Shown piece after piece: positions 32,482-44,929 of a stretch of DNA of 64,000 bases (position 1 is the first letter of the stretch; each line of letters starts with the position of its first letter). Where the stretch lies: NCBI GenBank assembly GCA_019787685.1, contig JAHNUO010000002.1:1674001-1738000 (forward strand), given 5' to 3'. Source of the DNA: Chiua virens (taxonomy: Eukaryota; Basidiomycota; Agaricomycetes; Boletales; Boletaceae). The notes below the pieces were generated by a model. That model was not told the DNA's origin, made no database searches, and saw only the letters and a program-made list of their open reading frames with translations. The translations under genes were made by a program, and so were the position numbers.

Positions 32482-35400
32482 TTACGAAGCTGGCGGATTC
32501 AACACGTCTTGCATCAAGGTTGCCCACTTCTCATCTATCCCTGACTCGCCAGAGATCAAAATGTCCCAATTGTCAAAGCTACTGGCTACTGGTTCCGCGG
32601 GCGGTGACCCGAAAAAGTTGACGTCGGCAAAGTTTCGCATGAACTGCTCGTCAAAGGAGATGGGAGATGGTGTCGCTGCAACGGCCTGTTGAGATGACTG
32701 TGCAGGAATTATACCAAGCATAGGGCTGGGAAACGTATCAGGCAGGAAGCTAGTTTTTGGGTTGAAATGGAATTGAGTCGGTAGAGAGTTGGTATTGAGC
32801 AGTGTTGGACTGGGTGCTGTCGGGGGTGGCAACATCGACAAGTATTCCACAAGTGATGGATGGACAGTCAGGTATGGAGTCCGAATGAGTAGGACTGTCC
32901 TCCGAAATGGCAGATGGAGAACTCGCTGTACTTGGAGACAACGAAGAAGTACTCTGGCCCTTTCTACGACTCTGCTGAGACAGAATTTTACTGACCAGGA
33001 TCTTTGTCTGGCCCCCGAACACCGCAAGCTCATCGACACCAGTTTCGGGGAGGAGGACAGCCGGGCTGGCAGCAAGAGAATCGGCCCTATCAGAGTGTAG
33101 TTGTCCCTGCGCCTGTTCAGCTTTGTCTTTCAAATGCATTAAAACAGCCTAAATCGTGACCATTACTATTGAAACCCCACAAATACGGAGAACCTATGAC
33201 TTACCAGTCCGTTCTTTGCGCGAGGCGATACTGCCGCACCGCTCTTGAACAAGTTCAGTGCTAGGTCAAGTTCCAGCCGCGCAGCAGGTGCCATTGTAGA
33301 TGATGGCGAACGAGTAATGATAGTTCCGACAATAATCTGGCGATGTGAAATGAGCTTGTGACGAACTAATGGTGGCTCAACTGACCGCCGCGGACAATAG
33401 ATGGCTCCACATCGTCCAAAAACGAGCAAACAACTCCGGATATTTCTGGAAATTCAATGCAATGGTCTTAATGATTGCGGAAGCACATCGGTAAGCAGCT
33501 AGAACAGATGGCGCGAATGGGCTACGAAGTGGATTAGAAGGTAAATCCAACATAGCCTGAGCGAAGAAGCTGCGGTGTAGGTACAGCATTGCTAAGACAC
33601 ATTAGGTGTAGGCCATAGGAACAGCAAAGAATGAAAACGTACAAGAAGTCCTAAACTGGAATAGGATCCGACCCTGGACAAACGCAGTTGGTGTAGTGTA
33701 CTCGTCGTTAGAACTGGAGCGGTATAAGTTGAGTGAAGGTGGAGGGCCCTCTCCCGAATTTTCCGATCCAGTTCCAAAATGGTCTCGTAGGTGGGTGGCG
33801 TAGCAGTGAGCGTGGATTCGAGTACTGGTATGAATATATCTCTTGTGAAAGCATATTTCCAATGAAAAACTAAAAATGATTCAACTCGAGTTATACGAAT
33901 GCTTTGAATGAATAAAGCCTTACAGCCCATCTCTACTACTCCTTTGTTGTTGACGGTTGTCGTCGGATCTTCCGGGAATTCGCAGTCGACATATGACAGG
34001 CTGATTGATGGCGGGCGTCCCATAGCGATGCTCTGTTGTGAGTGAGCATCAGGTCCCAACCTGGCCATTCGAAAAGAACCTACGTGGAACATATCAGCCG
34101 ATAATAGTTCCCAAAAGAGCATCCGACGTCGTTGGATTGCTTTGGGAGGCATGTGGAAACGAGCAGGATCACGATCTAAACACCAATCAAAACTTATTCA
34201 ACATCAATTACGCGGACATACGTAAGCCCATCTGCCAAGGGAATCAGTTTCGTCCGATAATCATAGTTATAACTTACGCTCTGAGCAAGCTTATTCGCGA
34301 ATGAAATGATCGACCATGCACTGTCGAGTGTAGGATGTCTTCCACTGTTTGCATAGTAATATGCCAATAAAACCAAGGCTTGCAACGTGCGAGAAGTGGG
34401 TAGGTCATAAACGGGCTGCAAAGACAATGCAAGGCGAGCCAGATGGAAATAATCCTCGGCCTCACTATTGTAAGGAGGAAGTGTGAGGTCCGTGAGTGCG
34501 CCGTGGGCGAACACCATATACAAGACGGCCACTGTATGTGATGAAATTTCTTCGTTGACCTCCAAACCCTCCAGGTTTTTCTTCCTGTCCTGAGAGAAGG
34601 CATAGACAGGGGATAAAATCTCATCAATGAGCTCTTCACGGGTGATCGGCCTAAAAACCCATGCGGCATTTTCCAGGTAGGTTTCGCAAAGGGTGGTGGC
34701 ACGCGGATATTCAGGGAGAAGATCGAGTAGCGCGTCCAGGAGCTCGCTCTGTTTTCCGTCATCACTGATGCCTGCAATATTGAATGGGAGAATCGACGCC
34801 AATCGCCTGATCTCGGAGGAAGCCGGGGGTAGCTCGTCAGTCGACACAGAAGATCCTGGGTCCGTGCCACTCATTTCTGCTCCAGCCTGCGTAAAACAAT
34901 GTATCAAGACTTGTTGCAACAACACCAAACGTCACCAACCAAGAAAAGTGTCTATGATTAAGTGTCATCAATACTTCTGACATCGCGATATTGCTGCGAG
35001 ATGTTCACCTCAGAGCCCGCTGTGCGGCCAAAGTAATGCGAATCACCTCGTTCCGTGATCGTGAGGGTCCCCAAGCCATCTAACTGGAGGCTTTGCTGAT
35101 CCGTTGGGGCTTCGCGCGGGGACGACTCCAGTCCATATTTGATGGCCAATAGTTCATCGGTCAACAAAGGGTGAGCATCCGATGAAACTCCTGTTTGAAA
35201 TATCCCCAAAGCATCTTCCAAGGCACGTATTCGATGACCCATCTCGGCAATCTTGCGATGCAGATGTTCCGTGTCAGCAAGGACAAACCTAAAACAAGTA
35301 ATCATTAAATTGGATGCGCACAATCATATTCTCAAAGACTAACCGAGTCCCCTGTCCAGTGGATAGGCTTCCTATTATGGTGGCATTAAGTAGGGGACGT

Positions 35401-35677
35401 TGAAAATGACAGGGGCCGCAAACCATTGGGACATATAGTGGGGCAACCCCTTCGTACACAAGAGCCACACGGCAGTTTCTTGTCACATTTGAGCTTTAAT
35501 CTATGATGAAGTGATGAGGGTCAAAGGCGAGCCCCAGGGAACGAAGAACCTTCTACACTCTGCACAAGATATTTCTCCTCGGGCACGCTTGAGCTCGATC
35601 TCTTCCTCTGTCGATACTTTGCGAAATTGACGGCGAGAAACATTCAAAGCGAGGGTCTTTGATGTGTCGACGGGCAT
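32482..35677 (-). CDS. Zn2Cys6 transcription factor with fungal-specific regulatory domain
   Basis: Full-length Gal4-type regulator. The start MPVDTSKTLALNVSRRQFRK at 35677 precedes ISCAECRR, an intron, and LKLKCDKKLPCGSCVRRGC: C-x2-C-x6-C-x5-C-x2-C-x4-C-like cluster. A linker and coiled-coil segment follow (LHRKIAEMGHRIRALEDAL). The middle domain (PF04082 type) shows TLQALVLLAYYYANSGRH, an exon with RRRMLFWELLSADMF, SIAMGRPPSISLSYVDCEFP and TILELDRKIRERALHLHST, then LMLYLHRSFFAQAMLDLPSN. The C-terminus is Ser/Pro-rich (SSLSPSTASSPSAISED) and ends with a possible activation region, FDNWDILISGESGIDEKW. About ten introns. Target genes cannot be inferred. Confidence 0.88.
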
Positions 35678-35856
35678 GATCTGCTTCGCGACCAGAGAAC
35701 GATTGAAAGCGCAATCACCCAAAGTGCCGATAATTTGGGAGCGAGTTACCTGAGTAAGCTATGCTTGGTCAGAAAATCAACGTCATGTGACTCAGACGCG
35801 TCGCGTCACAAGTTGGTCACTGGCTTACCACTAGGTATCATACGTTCGCTCCTACC
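35678..35856. promoter_or_regulatory. Divergent promoter, Zn2Cys6 factor / RlpA-like gene
   Basis: About 179 bases between opposing start codons. It includes GTCATGTGACTCAGACGCGTC at about 35790, with a CATGTG E-box-like core. The factor could control its neighbour, but that is only a positional guess. Confidence 0.3.
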
Positions 35857-36807
35857 ATGTACTTCTCGCCAGGCGTTTTCACCGCTTATTTAATTCTCTT
35901 CGGGGGAGTACCACCGCTGGTCGGTGCAGCAGCCACGAACACCACTCGCACAACCGTCTCGCCGTCGCACTCCTTACCAGAATCGTATCAATTTGATCCT
36001 CGAGATGGTTGGGAATCTGTCATAGTGACAAACCTACGGTACAAGTACCGCCGCTCACCCGCTTCGTCTCTTGGAACGTCTTTCGCGACCGCACCTAATA
36101 AAACCTCGAGCAGCGTGCTCAAGCGTCCGTCCCGCCCAAGCACTGACCACGCTTCCAGGAAGAGTTTCCTTAGATCTGTTAGGGAATCCTTGGCCGAGTT
36201 GACAAAGAACATCATAGCTAGTGGCGAGCCAGAGCCTGTTACCCTTACCTGGTCTGATCATCGCGTTACCTCGTCCCTGACCCCTTCCTAATTTCTGCGG
36301 CATTCAGGTATACCGGACATGACCTTCTCAACCCCAGTTGCTGGACTGAGCCAAAATGGGCACCCACGGTACTGTGTACATTATCATCGTTCGATCTTGT
36401 TTCTCACCTGTATGTCTGCATGAAAGGATCAATCCTTTGTCGCAGCTCTTACGCTTGACGGGTGGCTAGGGAAACCCAAGTGCTTCAAGTTTCTCGAATG
36501 TGAGTGATATCCGCCATTATCCTGCGCCTCGCTTACCTGCTCTAGTGTGTAAGAACTCCACCCAGTGTACATTTGTCAGGGTGGTGGACTACTTGTGCAG
36601 GATGTGAAAAGGGTTCCAAACATGTTGACGTCACCCAAGCAGCCTTCCAATCACTGGGACCCTTAAAAGATGGGATCATGACAATATGGATGCGTGAGGC
36701 GTCCAATCCTACGAACTGGTAGGTGCACGCGAAAGTGTTGCGACTGACGATCCTGAAACATCAAATTTGTCAGGGACGTAGCCCTTTGGGGCCCTAAAGA
36801 TACCTGA
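35857..36807 (+). pseudogene. Secreted RlpA-like double-psi beta-barrel protein, apparent one-base frameshift
   Basis: Begins with a signal peptide (MYFSPGVFTAYLILFGGVPP ending LVGA) and a Ser/Thr/Lys-rich spacer. After an intron within TW the domain reads TWYTGHDLLNPSCWTEPKW, then DQSFVAALTLDGWLGKPKCF, KFLELCKNSTQCTFVRVVD, and downstream CAGCEKGSKHVDVTQAAFQ, MTIWMREASNPTNWDVALW and GPKDT with TGA at 36805. This is the expansin/barwin-like RlpA domain common in secreted agaricomycete proteins. Between VRVVD and CAGCEKG (about 36586-36594) the frame shifts by one base: the DNA reads GGACTACTTGTGC where GAC-TCx-TGT-GC is expected. No intron can restore it. Either a recent null allele or a sequence error. 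Confidence 0.7.
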
Positions 36808-36879
36808 TGACGATGTAGTTCTAGATTTGTACCACATACTACACGAGAGCATAATAAATCTTGTCATGTACGGTGAGCA

Positions 36880-39800
36880 TCAAGCTTTGATGCTTACCCT
36901 CTTCCTCTTTTTCCCCTCGCTAATCATCTGACGCACCTGTGATTCGTCGAAGTGCTCTTTCTCGAAGAAGAGCGCGGTTCTCTCTGCTTCACTTTTACGG
37001 CGGATGTATTGCAAGGCGGCTAAGTTGTACCCAACCGTATCTTTCTCGCGCCTAAGAGCGTCTCTTAAGTGGATTCTCATCGGGATTAAAGTTGTTCGCA
37101 TGATCCGATTAGTCACGATCTGGTGATGATGGGTCTTGAGGAGGAAGAACGTGATGTACGAAACGAGTGCAATGTTCCAACTCTGTTTGGAGATGAGTTA
37201 AAAGACAGTCAGGCACCTTGGAAGTACCTTTTTTGCCCACAAGTCTAGATATTGCATCATAGACAACACCTTCCAAATGGTAGTACCAGCAACGCGTCGT
37301 ATAGCGCGGTACGGGGAATCTTTTCGACGATCCTCAAGACGTAAGCATCTGGATCTAGGTCCAGCGCCGCAAGAATGGGGTTGCGAGGGGGCGGCTGTAG
37401 GCCAGCCGCTTCTAGAGTACTAGCTCGCGCTTTCTGTTCTTCGAAATCTCGGAGAGCAGCGCGCTCGTTGTCCGCGAGATCAAGAGCTTCCATGATACGC
37501 TCCCCAGCCATGAGCGTCTCCATGGTCTGCTTAGTCACTGCAGCAACTTCAGCGGAAGATCCGCCATCAGCATTTTCTCCCTGTCCGATCGTGCCGTTAG
37601 GCTTGTTCAAGGTTTCCGCCAGGTCGTTCTCATATAGCTGTTCTAACTCTCGTTCGCGTTCTTCTTCGAGGAAAAGCTGCTAATTTATCAGTATTACACG
37701 ACCAACGAAGTATCAAAATACGCAACTGGTTCGTCTAGCTTCTCCCAGATCCGGATAGATTTATCATGGGATCCTGTCACTACGAAATTACCGTGATGGC
37801 TGACCGCCAGTGCCCAGATCTCGTTGTGATGTCCGTCAAGTTTCTGGATGTTTTCGAACTGCAATCGCGACTGAGTATATAAAAAGGAGAAGAATCAAGA
37901 GGAACTACTTTGTCGCCATCCCAATATTTCAGCATTTTATCTTTCCCTACTGTCCAAAAGTAGTGTGATTTTTTCTCAAAGAGAACATGGGTGACGCTGT
38001 CTTCATGGGCAAAGATTGATTTGTGACAATCTCCGAAGTCAAGACCCCATATTTTGACGTTCTTGTCCGCAGAACAAGTCACAATTAACTTTGAGTCGTC
38101 CGAAATATCCATCGCAAGGACCGGCAGCTGACAATGACATATGCGTGTTCATGTGGGGAAGTAGGGGGTTAACCAGAACTGACCTTGTGCCCATATAGCG
38201 AGAGGAAGAACTTGAGAGTATCTTGAAAGAAAATTTTGACAGTGGAATCCAAAAGGGATACAGCGAGGAGTTTGCCATTCGGGCTGTATCTTACTGACAG
38301 TACGTCATCGGACATTTTGAGGGTTCGCGCATGCACTAGCGACAGTGACTTCTTGGGCTGATCCTATGTGTGTCGTGACTTGAGCATAAAATCGGGATTG
38401 AGAAAGAACTACGAGACCTCGTCCTCAGCTGCTGCGTCATGCTCGAATTCCCAAAACTTGACCTCTTTGTCGGCGCTGCCACTAACAAGTACTCTTTCGT
38501 CCGGTCTGAGATGTATCGACCATACAGTCGAGGAATGTGCTTTGACTGTATCGACGAGAGCGGAAGAGGCCAAATCGTAAATCAAAATGTCGCCTGATTT
38601 CGTGCCGACAGCGAGCTATCTGGAATATGAGGCAAATGACGACCGATTTGGGGCAAATAATACCAACGTGTCTGTCGCCCGGCAAGAAGGTGCTACAGAT
38701 GGCATAACCACAATCCATAGTACGGATACATGCCGTTGTCTTCACAGTTCCATAATTTGAGTGTTCCTGCGAGAAACATGAGGTGTATGCCGACCGATTT
38801 GCCAGCCTACCTACCATTGGATGCGGAGGCTAAAATCTGATCATCGGAACTCAGACAGAGTGATCGCACGTCCGTTCGATGCCCTGGAATATCGAGGGAA
38901 TAAACCCGACTGGATTCAGGAGGCTGATCTTTTGAATTTGAGGGTGGTGGAATATCATATACTTCTAACGCATTCGATGCAAGTGCTAGAAGAATCTATG
39001 TATCGTGTGAACTGAATGCGCTCATCGTGTATGGATACAACTAACCTGGACACTTGTTTTTTGACCATTGACACCCTTGGTCCCAAAGTCAAATGATCTA
39101 ACTTTTCCGCTCGCCCGGATAACTAAATAAGGTGTGAATAAGTCGACGAGGCCGATTTCAGCTGCATCTGCTTCGTCATAATCTGCTTTGTCGAAAGGTT
39201 CTTCTTCAGGCTTGGATTTCTTTCCTTTTTCTTTCGCGCGTTTTCGGCGCCGAGCCTGCTTCTTCCGTGCCTCGTCTTCCGTCCGTATGCGAAAAATTTC
39301 AATAGATCTATCATGCGACTGAATAGCGACATAGGGCTGCGAGTCGTGGAACAAGACTTGAGAAACACGATGATGCGAGGAAAGAGGAAGCGCAGCGATC
39401 GGTTGGACCATCTTGCTCATCTATACAAGGGAGACAAAGCTCTCGTAAGTCTGTTCGTCCTTAGATATCTTGGGTGGTGAAGCATACTTCTCCAGATTCC
39501 GTCGTTTGCAAACCCACTGCAAGGGCTACGTAATCTATCTTCCATGCTTTCAGGTCCCCTTCTCCACTTCCAGTGAAGATGAGATTGTGCCGTGAACTGA
39601 GATCCATTGACCACACTTCTGAACGATGCGCAACAACAGTCTGCATGCAGTGCTGGGTGGAGAGATCCCATAGTTTTAGCAGGGTGTCTTTTGATGTGGA
39701 AAGAAGGAACCCATTCGAGGTGCCAGAAGAAGTTGGGGGTAGTTCTGAGGATGGCAAGAAACGAATGGCAGTAACTTGATCACGGTGCCCGCCAAGCCTG

Positions 39801-40366
39801 CGATCCGATGGGTGAATGACGAACATCCAAGACAAAATTCACCGGTGACTTACCTATAAAGTCCAACTTCCGCAACGATATCCCATACAATCAAGTTTGT
39901 ATCCTGCGAACCGGATGCGAGCCTTACCCCTTGGCTGTCGAATGCGAGTGCCGTCACAGCTTTTTGATGACCATTGAAGGTTGCACGGACAGAGCCAAGA
40001 ACACTGTCCCATAACCGAACCGAACCATCAGCATATCCAACGGCGAACAGATTTGGTTGAGGAGAGCGTTGCATGCATGTGACTTCTGCTCTGTGGCCGG
40101 TTTCATGCCACATCGCAAGCTAGAGTGATTTTCAGAACGGCGCGTAGGTGCAGACGAGGGATTCAAACTACCATGTGTCCTTTTTTCATGTCCCAGACGA
40201 GGACATCTTCTAGGGCGGGGACATATGCGTGTTTGCCATCGTACAAAGAATTTGACGAGACGCTGCAAATCAGACCAAAGGCCTGTAGGAAAGGTCAGAA
40301 TGGTACGAGAATGGCTGAATTAGAAGTTACCTGTGTAGGGCCATGCCTGAGATAGCTCTGGACCAT
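36880..40366 (-). CDS. UTP12: U3 snoRNP component UTP12 (DIP2/WDR3)
   Basis: WD-repeat protein of the UTP-B subcomplex of the small-subunit processome, nucleolar. The start [20 protein letters not shown] at 40366 leads through two beta-propellers: [137 protein letters not shown] and [14 protein letters not shown]. The C-terminal Utp12 domain has [40 protein letters not shown] and a last exon rich in charged helices, ending [11 protein letters not shown]. More than ten introns. A lysine-rich segment ([19 protein letters not shown]) is a likely nucleolar signal. Confidence 0.92.
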
Positions 40367-40464
40367 GACGGTCACTAGTTTGAATTTTATGAAAACTGTC
40401 CGGAGCACTATGCCTCCGAATTAGGAAGCGGGGTCACTTTACCAGCTGCGACTTTGTGCGACTA
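40367..40464. promoter_or_regulatory. Ninety-eight-base bidirectional promoter, UTP12 / aminopeptidase
   Basis: Divergent genes whose start codons are only 98 bases apart. The sequence TTTGAATTTTATGAAAACTG at about 40379 is the only AT-rich part. Transcript starts must lie extremely close together or overlap. Confidence 0.45.
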
Positions 40465-42239
40465 ATGATGCTATACCCAACAGCCCCAGAAGTTGCAAAG
40501 CGTTTCTTGACTTTCATCAATGCATCTCCGACACCCTTCCATGCCATTCAGAATGCTTCTGTGCGATTAGAACAAGCTGGATTCCGAAAGGTGTGTCGAC
40601 TTGACTCATACTACCCACTCGCAACACCCAATCAGTTGATATCAACTTCAGATCAGAGAGACTGATGACTGGGAGAAGAATCTTGAACCCAGGGGGAAGT
40701 ATTACTTCACGCGGTACGACAATCCAACACTTCTAGTTCGTTCCCCATCATCTGATTGTTATCTCATGAAACTTCCCAGCAACCAGGCCTCCCTACTTGC
40801 ATTCACCATCCCTCCAAACTGGAAGCCGGGTGCCGGTGTCTCCATCGTGGCGACTCACGTAGACAGTCCCAACTTGCGCTGTGAGTTGTAGAAAACACCA
40901 ACTAGATATTTGACATATCCCTTGCATCAGGTGCGTCCAGTATCGAAGAAGAGTGATGTTGGATACCTCCAAATTGGCGTTGAAACTTATGGTGGAGGAA
41001 TCTGGCACTCGTGGTTCGACCGTGATCTGTCTCTGGCGGGACGCGCTGTCGTCACTCAGCGGGACGGATCTTTCCAATCGAAACTCATCAAGGTCGACCG
41101 GCCCCTGCTGCGCATTCCGACTTTGGCTATTCACCGTAAATGTCCTCTAGGTTTGCACGGACAAATTGCTAACAGACTTCAGTTGATAGAAGCCTCGACG
41201 CCGGTTTCAAGTTCAATCAGGAAACCGAATTCGTACCCATTGCTGGCCTCGTCGAGGAACAGCTGAACAAAGAGACCAAGAAATCAAGCAATCCCAGTGC
41301 ATCCAGCATTCAAAACAACCACCACCCGGCCCTCTTGGCAGTTCTCGCCAACGAGCTTTCTGTTGCTGCTGAGGAGATCCACGACTTCGAGTTGTACGTG
41401 TACAGTTGTATCATGAGTTCATCATTAAGCCTTTTCGTCAGGCAACTGTACGATACTCAACCATCAGTTCTAGGCGGCTTCAACAACGAGTTCATCTTCA
41501 GTCCTCGTTTGGACAACATGTTTTCATCGTAAGTTGCGTCATCACCATCCAAAAATGCTTAGCTGCTTACAAGCCAAGGTTTTGTGCCGTGGAAGCTTTG
41601 GCAGGTCATGCCGAGCATCCTAGCTTCCTTAACCTGGAAGGGAACGTGAACTGCATTGCATTATTCAACCACGAAGAGATTGGCAGCGTATCGACTACCG
41701 GTGCCGAGTCATCTCTGATTCCATCGCTCCTCGAGAGGCTGTCTCCAACACCGGCTCTGCATTCTCAATCGGTCGCCCGATCTTTCCTTGTGTCAGCGGA
41801 CATGGGTCACGCGGTTCACCCCAACTACGCCTCGAAACACGAAGAAAATCACAGGCCTCAGATTAACGGAGGGATTGTCGTGAAGACCAATGCCAAGCAG
41901 CGTTACGCTTCTGATGCCATAGGTACTTTCCTCTTCAAGAAGGTTGTTGAGCGCAAGGGCGGAAAGGTGCAAGAATTCGAAGTTCGCAATGATATGTGAG
42001 AGATGCCTTGCCATGCAAGTGTCGCGTAACATTAAAGCGCCCTCAGGCCCTGTGGATCTACTGTCGGCCCGATGCTCTCAAAGATTGGTGTCCGCACCGT
42101 GGACGTCGGCAATGCCATGTTATCTATGCATTCGATCAGGGAGACAGGGGGCACGCAAGATATCCAGCACGCCATCGATGCATTCGGTTCTTTATTCGAA
42201 GGATTCGCGGAGCTCGACAAGTCGCTCTTGGTCGATTGA
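40465..42239 (+). CDS. APE4: Aspartyl aminopeptidase (M18 family)
   Basis: Dinuclear zinc peptidase that removes N-terminal Asp and Glu. The start MMLYPTAPEVAKRFLTFINA at 40465 is followed by PTPFHAIQNASVRLEQAGF. Metal-binding and catalytic motifs are intact: VSIVATHVDSPNLR, GGGIWHSWFDRDLSLAGRAV, then EFVPIAGLVEEQLN, SRLDNMFSS-like SPRLDNMFSS, IALFNHEEIGSVSTTGAESS and FLVSADMGHAVHPNYASKHE. It ends DMPCGSTVGPMLSKIGVRTV, MLSMHSIRETGGTQDIQHAI and ELDKSLLVD with TGA at 42237. There is no propeptide, so this is the Ape4/DNPEP type rather than vacuolar Ape1. About nine introns. Confidence 0.93.
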
Positions 42240-42325
42240 TATAATTAGCCAGGCTGTGATAAATGAGAAAGCGAACTTGTAAATAGCCCAAGGGCGCCGA
42301 TGGACACGAATTGGATTAAGAAATG

Positions 42326-43542
42326 CTATCGTTTTTGTCGTTTCGCAGGGTCTTCTCCTGGTTCGCTACCGGTACCTGATAACAGCTTCCGTTTCTTTGC
42401 CGTCCTAGAATAATGAGCTAGGACCCATTCTTTTTCTGCTTCCGTCTGCTCTATAGTGCCTTGTCTTATTTCGTATGCTGATAAGACTATTACCGAATGC
42501 ACACAGGTGAGTAACCATGCGAACATACGATTCATTTCGAAACGGGGGCCGACCTCGGCAAGTTGAACATCGCCAGGGATTTTAACGAACACGTGGTGTC
42601 TGTCGAGCAGTGAATCGAGTCGCGAATTTCCTGGTAAATTCCAGTGCTCACCGGAATGAGATGAAATCATCTTCATTTGCAAACGTCATCACACGTTTAC
42701 TGTCCTCCTTTGGAACGGGGAACAGGAACCTGAGAACATCCGTTATCCGCATGCCGAGTTTCGAGGTAAATTGCTCAAATATAAGGTGTGGGTACTGTTC
42801 CGATACGTTGGACGATTTGTGAGAGTCGATATCATGGCGAAGTGCGACGTTGTGAAGTGTGAAATGAACTGTCGGACCATGGGGAAAGTGGGAAACAATC
42901 AAAGCGTCTAGAAAGCTGGGGGTTAACCATTCGAAACGCCGTCATGAAGTTGCACACCTGGAATACCCCGATGTTCGTGTAGAACAATCAGGTCGGTTAT
43001 CTCGTTGGCGCGACATGCATCTGCGAGTTCTTTCACGACATAGTTTCCGCGATTTATTCGATGCGAGTTGGGGAACACCAATCGCATTTCCTATGCAGTG
43101 GTGGACATGCAGTTACTTGGCGGCATAAAGCTGACTCGTACCTTTGCGAACTGAAGAAGTTTTGAACTAGGATCTCTTGAAGTAGTGATCATGATCTTGG
43201 GGTCATTTATACCGGCGCGAGAATACTCGCTATCGATATGTGTCGAGGGTTCTGTAAGTCGAGTGAGCTTAATCCAAGTACTTTAGGATCAATATCACCC
43301 ACCTTGCTGAGCTTCATCAAATGCGAGATCTTTTCCAAGATCCCTCGCGTCCTTTTTGAGTTCTGTCGGAAGTGGTTTTCCCGATGCAAGGGCATTCTTC
43401 AGCTGACGCTTGCGCTCGTAGGTCTGCCGTTCCTGTGCCTCCAAAGATTTTTCGTATACATATTGTCTGCGCTCACGAGCTTGTCGCCTTAGCTGGGAAA
43501 GAATAAGACATGTGGTAAATGGATCTAATCATCACTCACCAT
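42326..43542 (-). CDS. IMP4: U3 snoRNP protein IMP4 (Brix domain)
   Basis: Small-subunit processome factor binding U3 snoRNA and pre-rRNA. The start codon at 43540-43542 is followed at once by a 47-nt intron (43493-43539, GTGAGT ... CCCAG); the next exon gives [20 protein letters not shown], so the mature start is [12 protein letters not shown], the invariant Imp4 N-terminus. The Brix domain follows: an exon with [101 protein letters not shown] and [20 protein letters not shown]. It ends [12 protein letters not shown] plus a short polar tail with TAG at 42326. About six introns. It converges with the aminopeptidase gene (86 bases). Confidence 0.92.
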
Positions 43543-43712
43543 ATTCAAGACAAAGCCACCCAACGGAACAGGTAACAAAACAAATTACCTTGCTTGGCAA
43601 GGTTTCTACCGGGGTCATAATTCGTGAGAATCTTCAACCGGTGTTTGCCGTGCTATGGATGACTCATGATGATATTATATAATCGCCCTTGTCAAACAAA
43701 CACTACTCCGTG

Positions 43713-44003
43713 CTAGATAGATCTCGTGTCACGTCCCATTTTTCTCCACCACTCCCGTGTTATCTGGATCAACTCCTCAAGCCTATCGTCTTCAGCCAGA
43801 AGTTCTGCAGTGTGGGATTGCAGGAAGAGTGTGTCATCAAAATTGCGTAATAATCGTATCATGCCCCTTCCAGAACTGCGTGAGAGAGCGACATAGAGGT
43901 TGAATAAATTCAATCCTCCTGTTGGCAGAGTTGCTATATCAACTAGCACAGCTGAGCCAATCCTGTTAGAATCTTGCAAGAAAGCAGAGGCCATTTTGTA
44001 CAA
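43713..44003 (-). pseudogene. Truncated PIF1-type helicase C-terminus, transposon-associated
   Basis: An 83-residue segment, VLVDIATLPTGGLNLFNLYV then ALSRSSGRGMIRLLRNFDDT and LLAEDDRLEELIQITREWW, matches the C-terminal end (last helicase motifs) of PIF1-like helicases that are abundant in agaricomycete mobile elements. An acceptor-like TTCTAACAG lies just ahead of GSAVLVDIA, so the conserved part looks like a last exon. All upstream helicase motifs are missing: the long inverted repeat begins at 43988, within a few codons, and no helicase sequence appears beyond its other arm. It is therefore a remnant, presumably cut off by the repeat. Confidence 0.7.
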
Positions 44004-44929
44004 AAGACTACCGTTGTTTTGAGTGATTATGTAATCAACTTAAAGCGTACATTGCAAGACAATCTGTGCGCTTTGGCCTGCTTACATAATTACCTGAAAG
44101 CGGTGGCACCCATAACATATCCAGATTTGGAATCTAATGTTTTCATGCCTTTCCCCTTTATTCTAGCCACATCCCTTGGTTAAATAATACATATAGCAGT
44201 AATAAAATACTATGTATTGTATATTCCATCATTCCCACCGCTTAGATAATGTGTTTTAGTGTCTTAAAAGGTCTAAACCAATAGTAGGATAAAAAAAGAA
44301 AAACATATCCGCATTTCTGACATACTAGACAATTGTCCTTTAGAACCCTATGATAGATTACCATTCATATGTGTGTACAACATATCAGCAGTGCAAGTGA
44401 CTTGGCAATGTACTAGTAATGTTATAACATATTCTCCAGATGCCCCTATTTTCGCTTCTGGAAGGTGTATGGGGTATCTCTGCTGCATGTAACAAGTATT
44501 GGAATTCTATTATAATATATTATCTTGTGCTTCTTCATTCCCCCATGTCTTCAGAGGTATTTTCATCCCTCCTAGAATGCTTTAGGTATATAAAATAACA
44601 TATGACATATTATTGTTATTGTCACATATATCATCAGGGCACCTGTATGGGATGCTAATATACCTTCTCATCCATTTGTTAACACACTCTCAGGTCTCTC
44701 TATGAAGAATTGAGGTTGTGTACCATACTTGACAAACAAAACATTTGGGCATAGATATCACACTTGAAAATATTCTAACCATTAATTCAGACATGAAGAA
44801 TGCATACTCATATGTTCTAGATGGGCCCAAGCAATGCTCCATTTATGCCAGTTGTCAAGAATGCAAATAATAGGTGATTTACTATCTCATTATAAAGACT
44901 TACTGATACTCTACTACACCTTTTTGCAT
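43988..44929. repeat. Left arm of long inverted repeat
   Basis: Begins AGGCCATTTTGTACAAAAGA. Its first roughly 840 bases are nearly identical to the reverse complement of 54289 back to about 53257, with small differences such as a 2-nt gap near 44010. The arm is AT-rich and has no coding potential. The last 100 bases before the chromovirus are not shared and form the spacer. Confidence 0.85.

Noticed and set aside
38821..39015. Plus-strand open frame within UTP12
   Set aside because: It is the shadow of well-conserved WD-repeat exons on the other strand.
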